From: Rikenellaceae bacterium DTU001
GTDB taxonomy: Bacteria; Bacteroidota; Bacteroidia; Bacteroidales; DTU049
DNA length: 33,136 bases
NCBI GenBank assembly: GCA_001512885.1
Contig: LFSZ01000003.1
Location: forward strand, 1 to 33,136
Direction of reading: 5' to 3'
A program made the translations under genes and the position numbers. Below are positions 21,101 through 30,898 of this stretch, one piece after another (the first letter of the stretch is position 1; the number at the start of each line of letters is the position of its first letter). Under the pieces are notes generated by a model. It had not been told where the DNA came from, made no database searches, and saw only the letters and a list, made by a program, of their open reading frames with translations.

Positions 21101-21192
21101 GATATGCTGATCAGTATAAGATGAAGGATATAATGGATACATATATGAATCAGTTTGAACATTACTATCATTTATATACTACTAAAGGGTAA
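18112..21192 (+). CDS. DUF2723 family membrane protein (glycosyltransferase-like)
   Basis: 1026 aa, multi-TM N-terminus, [70 protein letters not shown]. Confidence 0.92.
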   Translation: [1026 protein letters not shown]

Positions 21193-21419
21193 AAACAATA
21201 TTTTGATCTATATTTTTTTTGAAATTTGATTTAAGATGTTTGATTAATAATATTTTATCCGATTTATTATTTAGTAATATGAACTTTAGACTCTAATTTT
21301 ATCTAATTTTACTTTTATTAAAAGAATAATTAATTTTATTACTTTATAAATAATTCTTTTATATTTATTAAAAAAAAATATATTTATTGTAATATTTTTT
21401 GAAATGATCAGTTTAAAAT

Positions 21420-22172
21420 TTAATAAATCACTCTAAATTGATGGTGGTAAAATTTATTTATCATATTATTATTAAAGTTTTTTACTATTATCGCACCATC
21501 TTCTAAAATATCCATTATTTGCACTCTTAGTTTTTCTCTGCTTTCTAATAGTAAACCGTCTACTATATTTATTTTTAATGCCATTTTTTTATATTCTTGA
21601 TGAATAGTTTCTCCATCATAAAAAATAAAATTAGTTGTATCTATCAATGAGTTAAAAATAGACATCACTATTTCATAAACATCATAATCTTTATTAGTTA
21701 ATAATTTTAATGAAGTTGCATTAGGTATATCATCAGGAAAATTTATTTGATTTATATTGATGCCGAAGCCTGCTACCAAAGCGTGTATTTCATTACCCAT
21801 TATTACATTTTCTATAAGTATCCCACATATTTTTTTATTATTTATTACTATATCATTAGGCCACTTGATAGTAAATTTATCTTCATTTAAAATTTTATTT
21901 AATTCTTTGCAAATATTCACAGCTACCCATTCACTAAACAAAAATAATGGAATATCTTTAACATTTATAGGATCTTTAAATCTCCACAAAATCGTTGCGG
22001 CTATATTATTATTAGCTTCGCTGTACCATTTTTTTTTACCCTGTCCTTTACCATTAGTCTGATATAAAGCATTAAATAAAACAAAAGAATCTAAAGAATA
22101 ATTTTGCCAATTTTTAATAGCTTCTACATTAGTAGATTCGATTATTTTAAAGTTTTTTATTTCTATGTTCAT
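21420..22172 (-). CDS. birA: Biotin--[acetyl-CoA-carboxylase] ligase
   Basis: 250 aa, TNGKGQGKKKWYSEANNNIAATIL, FTIKWPNDIVINNKKICGILIEN, VAGFGININQ. Confidence 0.93.
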   Translation of the reverse strand: MNIEIKNFKIIESTNVEAIKNWQNYSLDSFVLFNALYQTNGKGQGKKKWYSEANNNIAATILWRFKDPINVKDIPLFLFSEWVAVNICKELNKILNEDKFTIKWPNDIVINNKKICGILIENVIMGNEIHALVAGFGININQINFPDDIPNATSLKLLTNKDYDVYEIVMSIFNSLIDTTNFIFYDGETIHQEYKKMALKINIVDGLLLESREKLRVQIMDILEDGAIIVKNFNNNMINKFYHHQFRVIY

Positions 22173-22187
22173 TACAATATTCTTTAG

Positions 22188-22195
22188 TAATTTTG
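22188..22195 (+). promoter_or_regulatory. -7 element TAATTTTG for rsfS
   Basis: Exact TAnnTTTG match between divergent birA and rsfS. Confidence 0.45.
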
Positions 22196-22203
22196 CAAAA
22201 ATA
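22196..22203 (-). promoter_or_regulatory. -7 element TATTTTTG for birA
   Basis: caaaaata on plus; directly abuts the rsfS -7 element; 23 nt upstream of the birA start. Confidence 0.45.
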
Positions 22204-22243
22204 TTATAAATAAAAATAAAAATGAATAAAAAAGGGAAAGTGA

Positions 22244-22630
22244 ATGCAAAATAAAAACTTTATAAAAGACGTAAATAATGATATAATTTCTAAAGAAAAC
22301 ATTTTAAAAACCTTATATTTACTAAAGGCCCAAGAAATTGTAAGTATGAATATGGGGCAATTACCAAACTCGATTTGTGATTTTTTTATAATAGCTCATG
22401 GTACTTCATCTCTGCAAGTACGTAGTATAGCAGAAAATTTGATTTACGAGTTACGAAACCACTTTTGCTATCGTCCACACCATGTCGAAGGTTTACAAAA
22501 TGCAGAATGGATACTTATAGACTATGGCGATATAGTGATTCATCTTTTTTTAGAATCATCTCGTAGATTTTATGATTTAGAAAGTTTATGGGCAGACACT
22601 ACTATAGAAAAATTTGATGAACTATTATAA
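22244..22630 (+). CDS. rsfS: Ribosome silencing factor
   Basis: 128 aa, CDFFIIAHGTSSLQVRSIAENL, HVEGLQNAEWILIDYGDIVIHLF. Confidence 0.95.
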   Translation: MQNKNFIKDVNNDIISKENILKTLYLLKAQEIVSMNMGQLPNSICDFFIIAHGTSSLQVRSIAENLIYELRNHFCYRPHHVEGLQNAEWILIDYGDIVIHLFLESSRRFYDLESLWADTTIEKFDELL

Positions 22631-22766
22631 TATTAAAATAGTAATAAATAGTATTAATTGATTATAAATTTAATTAGTAATTTTGATTTTCAATTTTTAA
22701 AATAATAATTTGATAATTATTGCTAAAAAATTAAATAGTATATTTTTTGAACAGAAATAAGTAATT

Positions 22767-24758
22767 ATGGCACAAAAAACAAAAAGCAATAAATCTTTTT
22801 ATTGGGTATATATAATTATAATTGCAATATTTGCAATATTATTTTTCTATACTCCAGATAAAACACAGACAGAAGAGATTAGTTGGTTTAAATTAGAAGA
22901 GCTGATAAAAGAAAAAAATATTGAAAAAATAGAAGTTGTTAATAATGAATATGCTATTGTATATCCAAAGAAAAAAACAGAGACTAAGTCTAAAAAGGAT
23001 AATATATTTTCTTCGCCAGTAGAGCCACAGATAATGTATAAATATCCATTTATTAGTGCTGAAAATTTTGAGAAGCAACTATACGAAACTATATATACTG
23101 CTATAAAAAATGATACTATTGGCAAAGAACCCGCAGAGCAAAAAAAAGTAATAGAATCTTATCAAATACCAATAACTGCCAAAAAAGTAAAAAATTATTG
23201 GGGAGACATTTTTGGTTGGATTATCACATTTGCACTCATTATACTTTTATGGTTTTTTATTGCTAGATCATTAACAAAAAGTGCCCCTGGTGGTGGTGTT
23301 TTCAATGTAGGAAAGTCTAAACCCAAAGTAGTAGAAGGCGATAAGAAAATAGATGTTTCTTTCAAAGATGTGGCAGGCTTAGAGGAAGCTAAAATAGAAG
23401 TGCAGGAAATCATAGAATTTCTAAAAAATCCAACAAAATACACTAGATTAGGTGGTAAAATACCAAAAGGTGTTTTATTAATCGGGCCTCCTGGTACAGG
23501 AAAAACTTTGCTAGCCAAAGCTGTAGCTGGAGAAGCAGGGGTGCCATTTTTGTCTATGAGTGGTAGTGAATTTGTTGAGATGTTTGTAGGTGTAGGTGCT
23601 GCCAGGGTTAGAGATTTATTTGAACAAGCTAAAGCTAAAGCTCCATGTATTATTTTTATCGATGAGATAGATGCTATAGGTCGTGCGAGGGGTAGAACGC
23701 TCATTACTAGTGCTAATGATGAGCGCGAGAGCACACTTAATCAATTATTAGCTGAGATGGATGGCTTTAGCCCTAATGTAGGTCTCATAGTAATGGCTGC
23801 TACTAATAGAGCAGATGTTTTAGATAAAGCACTTTTACGTGCAGGTCGATTTGATAGATTGATTTATGTCGATTTGCCTGAACTAAAAGAAAGGGAAGAA
23901 ATCTTTAAAGTACACTTGCGTCCTTTAAAGTTAGCTGATGATGTAGATGTGAAATTATTAGCTCGCCAAACACCAGGCTTCTCAGGTGCAGATATAGCAA
24001 ATGTATGTAATGAAGCAGCTCTGATAGCTGCGAGAAAAAATAAAAATGCTGTTGATATGTCAGACTTTAATGATGCCATAGATCGCATTATCGGTGGATT
24101 AGAAAAACGTAGTAAGATAATAACACCAGAAGAGAAAAAAATTATTGCTTATCACGAATCTGGTCACGCTACAGTAAGTTGGTTTCTGCAATATGCCCAT
24201 CCACTCGTCAAAGTATCTATTGTCCCTCGAGGCAAAGCACTTGGGGCCGCTTGGTATCTGCCAACTGAAAGAAATATTATTACAAAAGAACAACTACTTC
24301 ATCAGATGGCTTCGGCTCTTGGTGGAAGAGTTTCTGAACAAGTATTTTTCGGAGATGTAAGTAGTGGAGCTATGAATGATCTCGAAATTGTTACTAAACA
24401 AGCTTATGCGGCAGTTACTTATTATGGATTCTCCGATGAAATCGGTACTTTGAGCTTTTATAATTCAAATCCTGATGAATTTTTCGGTTATCAAAAACCT
24501 TATAGTGAAAAAACTGCTGAAAAAATAGATAAAGAAGCTAAAAAACTTATAGAAGATGCTTATAATATTGCTTATAATATTATTAATGAGCATAAAGATC
24601 AGTTAAGTCAAATAGCACAGCAGTTACTGAAAAAAGAAGTTATTTTTAGAGAAGATGTAGAAGCAGTACTTGGAGCTCGCCCATGGCCTGATCCTGATGC
24701 AGAATTATTTTCTGATCAAGAAACAAATTATAACGAGGCTAATACTAATGAAAATTAG
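22767..24758 (+). CDS. ftsH: ATP-dependent zinc metalloprotease FtsH
   Basis: 663 aa, [48 protein letters not shown] zinc site. Confidence 0.98.
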   Translation: MAQKTKSNKSFYWVYIIIIAIFAILFFYTPDKTQTEEISWFKLEELIKEKNIEKIEVVNNEYAIVYPKKKTETKSKKDNIFSSPVEPQIMYKYPFISAENFEKQLYETIYTAIKNDTIGKEPAEQKKVIESYQIPITAKKVKNYWGDIFGWIITFALIILLWFFIARSLTKSAPGGGVFNVGKSKPKVVEGDKKIDVSFKDVAGLEEAKIEVQEIIEFLKNPTKYTRLGGKIPKGVLLIGPPGTGKTLLAKAVAGEAGVPFLSMSGSEFVEMFVGVGAARVRDLFEQAKAKAPCIIFIDEIDAIGRARGRTLITSANDERESTLNQLLAEMDGFSPNVGLIVMAATNRADVLDKALLRAGRFDRLIYVDLPELKEREEIFKVHLRPLKLADDVDVKLLARQTPGFSGADIANVCNEAALIAARKNKNAVDMSDFNDAIDRIIGGLEKRSKIITPEEKKIIAYHESGHATVSWFLQYAHPLVKVSIVPRGKALGAAWYLPTERNIITKEQLLHQMASALGGRVSEQVFFGDVSSGAMNDLEIVTKQAYAAVTYYGFSDEIGTLSFYNSNPDEFFGYQKPYSEKTAEKIDKEAKKLIEDAYNIAYNIINEHKDQLSQIAQQLLKKEVIFREDVEAVLGARPWPDPDAELFSDQETNYNEANTNEN

Positions 24759-24784
24759 TATTAATAAATATTTTTTATAAATTA

Positions 24785-25669
24785 ATGATGGCGGTAGAAG
24801 TAGATAATAAAAAAAAGTTTTCGGATTTACCTAAAAGGTCTTTAACTGCAATTATTTATGGTGTATTATGGTTAATAGGTATTTATTTTGGTGGATGGGT
24901 ATTAGCACTAGTAACTTATTTATTTTTCTCAATCGCTACTTTTGAACTAATAAAATTAATAAGTACATCTAAAAGTGAAAAAAATTATTTTTATACTATC
25001 TCTATAAGTGCAATCATTTTATTGATTATATCTCAGATTATCTTGTTTTTTAACTATAAAAAATTCTCATTTTTAAAAACTTTTTTTATTAATATACCAT
25101 CATTCAAATATTTAATTTTATTATCTATAATTATAATTTTTATCATACTAATATTAGAAATCATATATATTGTATTTTATAATAAACAATCAATAACAAA
25201 CTATTTCAAATTTTTAGCTTTTTTTATCTTTTGGATTATTATACCTATAATATCTATACAATTTTTAAATACATTTAATCATTTATTGATAAGTATTGTA
25301 TCTATATGGGTATTTGATACAATGGCATATATAATGGGAGTACTGGCTGGCAAACGTCCATTAGCCAAAGACATCTCTCCTAAAAAAAGTATAGAAGGAT
25401 TATTATATGGAGCTTTTCTCACTTATATAATTTTTGTAATTTATTTTAGTTTTATTGAGAAAAGAACAGACCTATACTGGATAGTAGCTATTTCTCCTTT
25501 TTTAGCAACTATAGGAGACTTATTAGAATCTAAGTTTAAAAGGGAAATAGGCGTAAAAGATACTGGAAATATATTGCCAGGTCATGGTGGTATGTTAGAT
25601 AGACTAGATAGTATTATATTTGCCATTCCTTTTATTGTTATATTAAATATTATAGTAATTATATTTTAA
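24785..25669 (+). CDS. cdsA: Phosphatidate cytidylyltransferase
   Basis: 294 aa, TM-rich, DTMAYIMGVLAGKRPLAKDISPKKSIEG, VKDTGNILPGHGGMLDRLDSI. Confidence 0.95.
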   Translation: MMAVEVDNKKKFSDLPKRSLTAIIYGVLWLIGIYFGGWVLALVTYLFFSIATFELIKLISTSKSEKNYFYTISISAIILLIISQIILFFNYKKFSFLKTFFINIPSFKYLILLSIIIIFIILILEIIYIVFYNKQSITNYFKFLAFFIFWIIIPIISIQFLNTFNHLLISIVSIWVFDTMAYIMGVLAGKRPLAKDISPKKSIEGLLYGAFLTYIIFVIYFSFIEKRTDLYWIVAISPFLATIGDLLESKFKREIGVKDTGNILPGHGGMLDRLDSIIFAIPFIVILNIIVIIF

Positions 25670-25675
25670 AAATAT

Positions 25676-26341
25676 ATGGGCAAAGGATTACATCCAAGTG
25701 GTTATAATAACATTATCATAGGCTCAGTAATTATCATATTGATAGCTATTGGATTAATATTATTTCCTTTTCATTTATTGATAAAAGTATTGATTTTGAT
25801 CACAGCTATTATTTTGATAATTTGGATAGCATTATTTTTCAGAAAACCTAAAAAAACTGTTAATAATGCTGCTGATAATGAAATTTATTCACCAGCTTTT
25901 GGCAAAGTAGTAGTTTTAGAAAAAATATATGAAGATAGATACTTCAATGAGGAGCGTATTCAGCTATCTATTTTTATGAGCATGTCTAATATACACCTGA
26001 ATTTTATGCCTTGTAATGGCAAATTACTAAATAAAGAATATCAAAAAGGACACAACTATCATGCTCGAAAAGCAAAAGCCTCTATGCTAAACGAGATGTC
26101 TACACTTTTAATAGAATCAAATACTGGAAAACAAATATTAATGAGACAAATAGCAGGAGCTGCCGCGCGCAGAGTAGTTACTTTCATAGACAAAAATGAA
26201 TCTGCTAATGCTGGAGATACAATTGGCGTGATTCGTTTCGGTAGTCGCGTGGACCTTATTTTACCTGTTGATACAGAATTATACATTAAAGTAGGTGACA
26301 AAGTAAAAGGTGGATGGACATTAATAGGTAGATTTAAATAA
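25676..26341 (+). CDS. psd: Phosphatidylserine decarboxylase
   Basis: 221 aa, SIFMSMSNIHLNFMPCNG, IRFGSRVDLILP (GS cleavage site). Confidence 0.95.
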   Translation: MGKGLHPSGYNNIIIGSVIIILIAIGLILFPFHLLIKVLILITAIILIIWIALFFRKPKKTVNNAADNEIYSPAFGKVVVLEKIYEDRYFNEERIQLSIFMSMSNIHLNFMPCNGKLLNKEYQKGHNYHARKAKASMLNEMSTLLIESNTGKQILMRQIAGAAARRVVTFIDKNESANAGDTIGVIRFGSRVDLILPVDTELYIKVGDKVKGGWTLIGRFK

Positions 26342-26428
26342 AATTTAATAATGGATAATATTAATTGATTTTCTTTTTTTTGATAAAATTAGTTATTTAT
26401 AATTTTGAATTTATAAAAAAAATTTTAA

Positions 26429-27178
26429 ATGATATTAAAAGCTGAGAATTTAGTAAAAATATATGGCAAAAGGACAGTAGTAAAAGGAGTAACATTTGAT
26501 GTGAAACAAGGTGAAATAGTAGGTCTATTAGGTCCTAATGGTGCTGGGAAAACTACTTCATTTTACATGATAGTGGGCATTATAAAACCCAATGAAGGAA
26601 AAGTATTTTTAGATGATTTAGATATTACTAGTTATCCTATGTACAAAAGAGCTCAACTAGGAATAGGCTATTTAGCTCAAGAACCAAGTATATTTAGAAA
26701 TTTATCAGTTGAAAATAATATTAGAGTAGCATTAGAATTTACCAATCTATCACAAAAGCAACAAGATGAGAAGCTGGAGCAATTATTAAATGAATTTGGT
26801 CTACAACACATCAGAAAAAGCAAAGGCATACAACTCAGTGGTGGCGAGAGACGAAGAACCGAAATTGCGCGTTCGCTAGCTATAGATCCAAAATTTATGC
26901 TTTTAGATGAGCCCTTTGCAGGCATAGACCCAATAGCAGTAGAGGATATACAATCTATTATTTATAATCTAAAAACAAAAGGTATTGGTATTTTGATAAC
27001 TGATCATAATGTACACGAAACTCTATCTATCACAGACAGAGCTTACCTATTGATAGATGGTTCAATTCTAAAAAGTGGATCTGCTGAGGAACTGGCAAAT
27101 GATGAAGAAGTTAGAAGATTATATCTGGGAACTAATTTTGAACTACGCAAATATTTTGAATGTAATAATAATGAATAA
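26429..27178 (+). CDS. lptB: LPS export ABC transporter ATP-binding protein
   Basis: 249 aa, [51 protein letters not shown]. Confidence 0.95.
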   Translation: MILKAENLVKIYGKRTVVKGVTFDVKQGEIVGLLGPNGAGKTTSFYMIVGIIKPNEGKVFLDDLDITSYPMYKRAQLGIGYLAQEPSIFRNLSVENNIRVALEFTNLSQKQQDEKLEQLLNEFGLQHIRKSKGIQLSGGERRRTEIARSLAIDPKFMLLDEPFAGIDPIAVEDIQSIIYNLKTKGIGILITDHNVHETLSITDRAYLLIDGSILKSGSAEELANDEEVRRLYLGTNFELRKYFECNNNE

Positions 27179-27199
27179 TAGATTTTTAAATTTTACTAT

Positions 27200-28474
27200 A
27201 TGAAAGCATTAGTATTAGGCTCTGGAGGTCGTGAACATGCAATATTATCAAAATTACAGAATGAATTAGGACAAAATAATACTTTTATAATGCCTGGCAA
27301 TGGCGGTACAAAGCCATTTTCGATTAATGGTGATTTGAAAAATTTTGAACATATCAAAAAAATAGTTTTAGATAATAAAATCAATCTTGTCATTTGTGGC
27401 CCAGAGCAACCACTAGCTGATGGCATAGCTGATTTTTTTGACTCTGATATACAATTAAATAAAATATTTTTTGTCGGTCCAATACAAAGAGCCGCTAGAT
27501 TAGAATCATGTAAATCTTTTGCCAAACAATTTATGCAAAAATACCATATACCTACTGCTAATTTTGCTAGTTTTAATTATAATCAATATGAAGATGCTAT
27601 TGACTTTTTGAGTACTATATCTTCTCCATTTGTGATCAAAGCATCAGGACTCGCCGCAGGCAAAGGTGTTATCATAGAAAACAATATCAATGATGCTAAA
27701 CAAACTATCGAAAAACTTTTTTTTAAAAATTACCTAGGCGAAGCTGGTAAAGAAATTGTAATTGAAGAGTTCATCAATGGAATAGAAATGAGTGTGTTTA
27801 TAGTTACAGATGGTGATAATTATATTTTACTGCCAGAAGCAAAAGATTATAAAAAAATAGGCGAAGGCGATACTGGCGCTAATACTGGTGGTATGGGAGC
27901 CGCATCTCCTACTGGTTTTTTTAATGGAAATTTAAAAAATAAAATAATAAATAATATTATTGAACCCACTTTGATTGGTTTGAAAGATTCGAATATTGAC
28001 TATAAGGGTTTTTTGTTTTTTGGTTTAATGATAAATGCTGATGATCCATACCTACTCGAATATAATGTGAGACTTGGAGACCCTGAAACACAAGTTGTAA
28101 TGCCAAAAATAAAATCTTCATTTTCAGATCTTTGTATATCTATTAATGAAAAAAAATTGAATAATTATAAAATATTAACTGACGATTTACATTATTGTTG
28201 TATCACTTTAGCTGCTAAGGGTTATCCATTTGATTATGAGAAAAATAAATTAATATTTTTAGATAAAGAAAATATAAATTCTATTATCTTTCATGGTGGT
28301 ACAAAAATAAATGAACAGGGACAATTAGTTACGTCCGGTGGCAGGGTATTATACGTAGTTGGGTATGGAGATACTATTGATTCGGCTCGTGATATGGCTT
28401 ATAAAGACATCGAAAGGATTGATTTTGATGGTATTTATTATCGTAGAGACATAGGTATAGATCTATTAAAGTAG
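27200..28474 (+). CDS. purD: Phosphoribosylamine--glycine ligase
   Basis: 424 aa, MKALVLGSGGREHAI, GPEQPLADGIADFF, NVRLGDPETQVVMP. Confidence 0.97.
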   Translation: MKALVLGSGGREHAILSKLQNELGQNNTFIMPGNGGTKPFSINGDLKNFEHIKKIVLDNKINLVICGPEQPLADGIADFFDSDIQLNKIFFVGPIQRAARLESCKSFAKQFMQKYHIPTANFASFNYNQYEDAIDFLSTISSPFVIKASGLAAGKGVIIENNINDAKQTIEKLFFKNYLGEAGKEIVIEEFINGIEMSVFIVTDGDNYILLPEAKDYKKIGEGDTGANTGGMGAASPTGFFNGNLKNKIINNIIEPTLIGLKDSNIDYKGFLFFGLMINADDPYLLEYNVRLGDPETQVVMPKIKSSFSDLCISINEKKLNNYKILTDDLHYCCITLAAKGYPFDYEKNKLIFLDKENINSIIFHGGTKINEQGQLVTSGGRVLYVVGYGDTIDSARDMAYKDIERIDFDGIYYRRDIGIDLLK

Positions 28475-28729
28475 AAAATAATCCTTTATATTACTATAAT
28501 TAAACTATTTTTTTCATTTATGACAGATTATATTTACTAATTTATTTTCAATAATTTTTTTTGAAATAATACTAATAACACTAATAAATCCAAATATATT
28601 ATAATTTCATCTTAATTTTTACAATAATTAAGTTTATTTATTATAAAATTTCATTATTTAGTAAGCTGTATAACAAATTTTTAAAAGTTGTAATTTAATG
28701 TTATCTTTATATGATAGGGGGTTTAATAT

Positions 28730-28767
28730 AATTATATATTTTTTTAATTCAAAAAAAATATATAATT
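28730..28767. repeat. 16-bp perfect inverted repeat upstream of serC
   Basis: AATTATATATTTTTTT-aattca-AAAAAAATATATAATT; right arm overlaps the serC -7 element. Confidence 0.6.
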
Positions 28768-28770
28768 TTG
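28763..28770 (+). promoter_or_regulatory. -7 element TAATTTTG for serC
   Basis: Exact TAnnTTTG match 24 nt before the ATG at 28795. Confidence 0.45.
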
Positions 28771-28794
28771 CATAAAACATAAAATAATTGTATT

Positions 28795-29880
28795 ATGAGA
28801 AAGCACATTTTTAACGCAGGTCCAGCAGTTTTACCAGTACCAGTATTAGAAAAGGTATCAAAATCAGTTCAAGATTTAGATGGTATAGGTATGTCAATAC
28901 TTGAAATTTCGCACAGGTCAAAGGAATTCGAGGCTATTATCAATGACGCTATTAATTTAATGAAAGAAATCATGCAAATACCTGAGGGGTATCATATTAT
29001 TTTTGTAGGTGGAGGGGCATCTACTCAGTTTGGTATGGTAGCTATGAATTTTTTGAATAAAAAAGCAGCATACCTAGAGACAGGTAATTGGGCAAAAAAA
29101 GCTATTAAAGAAGCTAAATTATTCGGTGAAGTACAAATAGTAGCTACATCAGCTGATAAAAATTTCACTTATCTACCAAAAAACTTTATTATTCCTACAG
29201 ATGTAGATTATTTCCATATTACTACTAATAATACTATTTATGGTACTGAATTAAAGACTGATTTAAATTCACCAGTTCCATTAGTAGCAGACATGTCATC
29301 AGATATTTGCAGTCGTCCTATAGACATTTCTAAATATTCTCTAATTTATGCTGGAGCTCAAAAAAACATAGGTCCAGCTGGAGTAACTATTGCAATAATT
29401 AAAGATGAGTTCCTAAATCATCAAGTTACTGATAGGATAATTCCTACGATGCTCAACTACAAAACTCATACAGAAAATAATAGTTTATACAATACTCCGC
29501 CAGTCTATGCTATTTATGTAGTCAAAGAAGTAATGAATTGGTTAAAAAATGAAATTGGTGGGTTAGAAAACATGAAGAAAATTAATGAAGAAAAAGCAAA
29601 AATTTTAAATGATTACTTAGATAATAGTAAAATGTTTGTTCCTACCGTACCTGATAAAGAAGATCGTTCTCTAATGAATATTACCTTTGTAATGCAAGAA
29701 CCCTATAAGGAACTAGAAGCTACATTCATAGATTATGCTAAAACCCATGGTATAGTAGGTATTAAAGGTCATAGAAGTGTAGGTGGCTTTAGAGCATCTA
29801 TGTATAATGCATTACCTGTAGACAGTGTTAAAGCACTTGTACAAGCTATGGAAGACTTCGAAAAAACTAATTTGAAATAA
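28795..29880 (+). CDS. serC: 3-phosphoserine/phosphohydroxythreonine transaminase
   Basis: 361 aa, FNAGPAVLPVPVLEK, GGGASTQFGMVAMNFL, YAGAQKNIGPAGVTI. Confidence 0.97.
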   Translation: MRKHIFNAGPAVLPVPVLEKVSKSVQDLDGIGMSILEISHRSKEFEAIINDAINLMKEIMQIPEGYHIIFVGGGASTQFGMVAMNFLNKKAAYLETGNWAKKAIKEAKLFGEVQIVATSADKNFTYLPKNFIIPTDVDYFHITTNNTIYGTELKTDLNSPVPLVADMSSDICSRPIDISKYSLIYAGAQKNIGPAGVTIAIIKDEFLNHQVTDRIIPTMLNYKTHTENNSLYNTPPVYAIYVVKEVMNWLKNEIGGLENMKKINEEKAKILNDYLDNSKMFVPTVPDKEDRSLMNITFVMQEPYKELEATFIDYAKTHGIVGIKGHRSVGGFRASMYNALPVDSVKALVQAMEDFEKTNLK

Positions 29881-29931
29881 TTTTTCATTAGTTTATAATA
29901 AAATGTTTAATTTTTTAAAAAAATTATAATT

Positions 29932-30855
29932 ATGAATAAAATAGTAGTTTTAACAGAAAAGCCTTTTGCAGCTGACGCAGTCAACAAGATGACCGAAATT
30001 GCAAAAGCTGAAAATTTTGAGATTAAATTTATAGAAAAATATACAAGTAAAGAAGAAGCTTATAAAGGTGTAAAAGAAGCAAATGCTCTTATAGTACGTA
30101 GCGATATAGTAGATAAAGATCTAATCTCGCATGCTCCAAATCTAAAAATAGTAGTAAGAGCTGGAGCTGGCTATGATAATATAGATCTAAATGCTTGCAC
30201 TGAAAGAAATATAGTAGCTATGAATACACCTGGACAAAATTCTAATGCTGTGGCAGAACTAGCATTAGCATTAATGCTTTATATTTCACGAAATCAATTT
30301 GATGGTTCTGTAGGTACTGAACTAAAAGGAAAGACCTTAGGATTACATGGTTTTGGCTATACAGCTAAAGCACTTGCTACCCTTGTTAAAGGCTTTGATA
30401 TGAAAATTTATGGTCATAGAAGATCTAAAAGAGATGACGAATACATTGCTTATAATGTTACAAAAGCTGAGTCAGTAGAGGATTTATATAAAAATTCTCA
30501 ATATGTTTCTTTACATATTCCTGCTAATGATGCTACCATTAAATCTATCAATTATAACTTATTATCATTAATGCCTAAAAATGCTGTCTTAGTAAATACA
30601 GCTAGAAAAGAACTTATTAATGAAGATGATTTATTAAAAGTTTTGGAAGAAAGACCAGATTTTCGCTATGTTTCTGATGTTGCACCTGATTGTAAAAATA
30701 TTATTGCAGAGAAATATCCTGGACGATGTTATTTCACTCCTAAAAAATTAGGTGCTCAAACTAAAGAAGCTAATAATAATGCAGGATTAGCAGCTATAAG
30801 ACAAATAATTGCATTTTTTAAAACAGGAGATACTACTTTTCAGATAAATAAATAA
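29932..30855 (+). CDS. serA: Phosphoglycerate dehydrogenase, Bacteroidetes type
   Basis: 307 aa, VVRAGAGYDNIDLNACTERNIVAMNTPGQNSNAVAELAL, VNTARKELIN, FTPKKLGAQTKEANNNAG; directly downstream of serC. Confidence 0.9.
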   Translation: MNKIVVLTEKPFAADAVNKMTEIAKAENFEIKFIEKYTSKEEAYKGVKEANALIVRSDIVDKDLISHAPNLKIVVRAGAGYDNIDLNACTERNIVAMNTPGQNSNAVAELALALMLYISRNQFDGSVGTELKGKTLGLHGFGYTAKALATLVKGFDMKIYGHRRSKRDDEYIAYNVTKAESVEDLYKNSQYVSLHIPANDATIKSINYNLLSLMPKNAVLVNTARKELINEDDLLKVLEERPDFRYVSDVAPDCKNIIAEKYPGRCYFTPKKLGAQTKEANNNAGLAAIRQIIAFFKTGDTTFQINK

Positions 30856-30898
30856 AAATTTAAAAAAAAATAATCACATAACCAAAAAACATACAACT

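Noticed and set aside
21300-21400. Apparent inverted repeat around TTAAAAGAATAATTAATTTT...AAATAATTCTTTT
   Set aside because: Arms mismatch in the centre and the region is AT-only; not distinguishable from background.
23195-23734. 179-aa minus-strand ORF
   Set aside because: Fully antisense to the conserved ftsH coding region; composition typical of a mirror ORF.
27196-27525. 109-aa minus-strand ORF
   Set aside because: Antisense to the purD N-terminus; mirror ORF.
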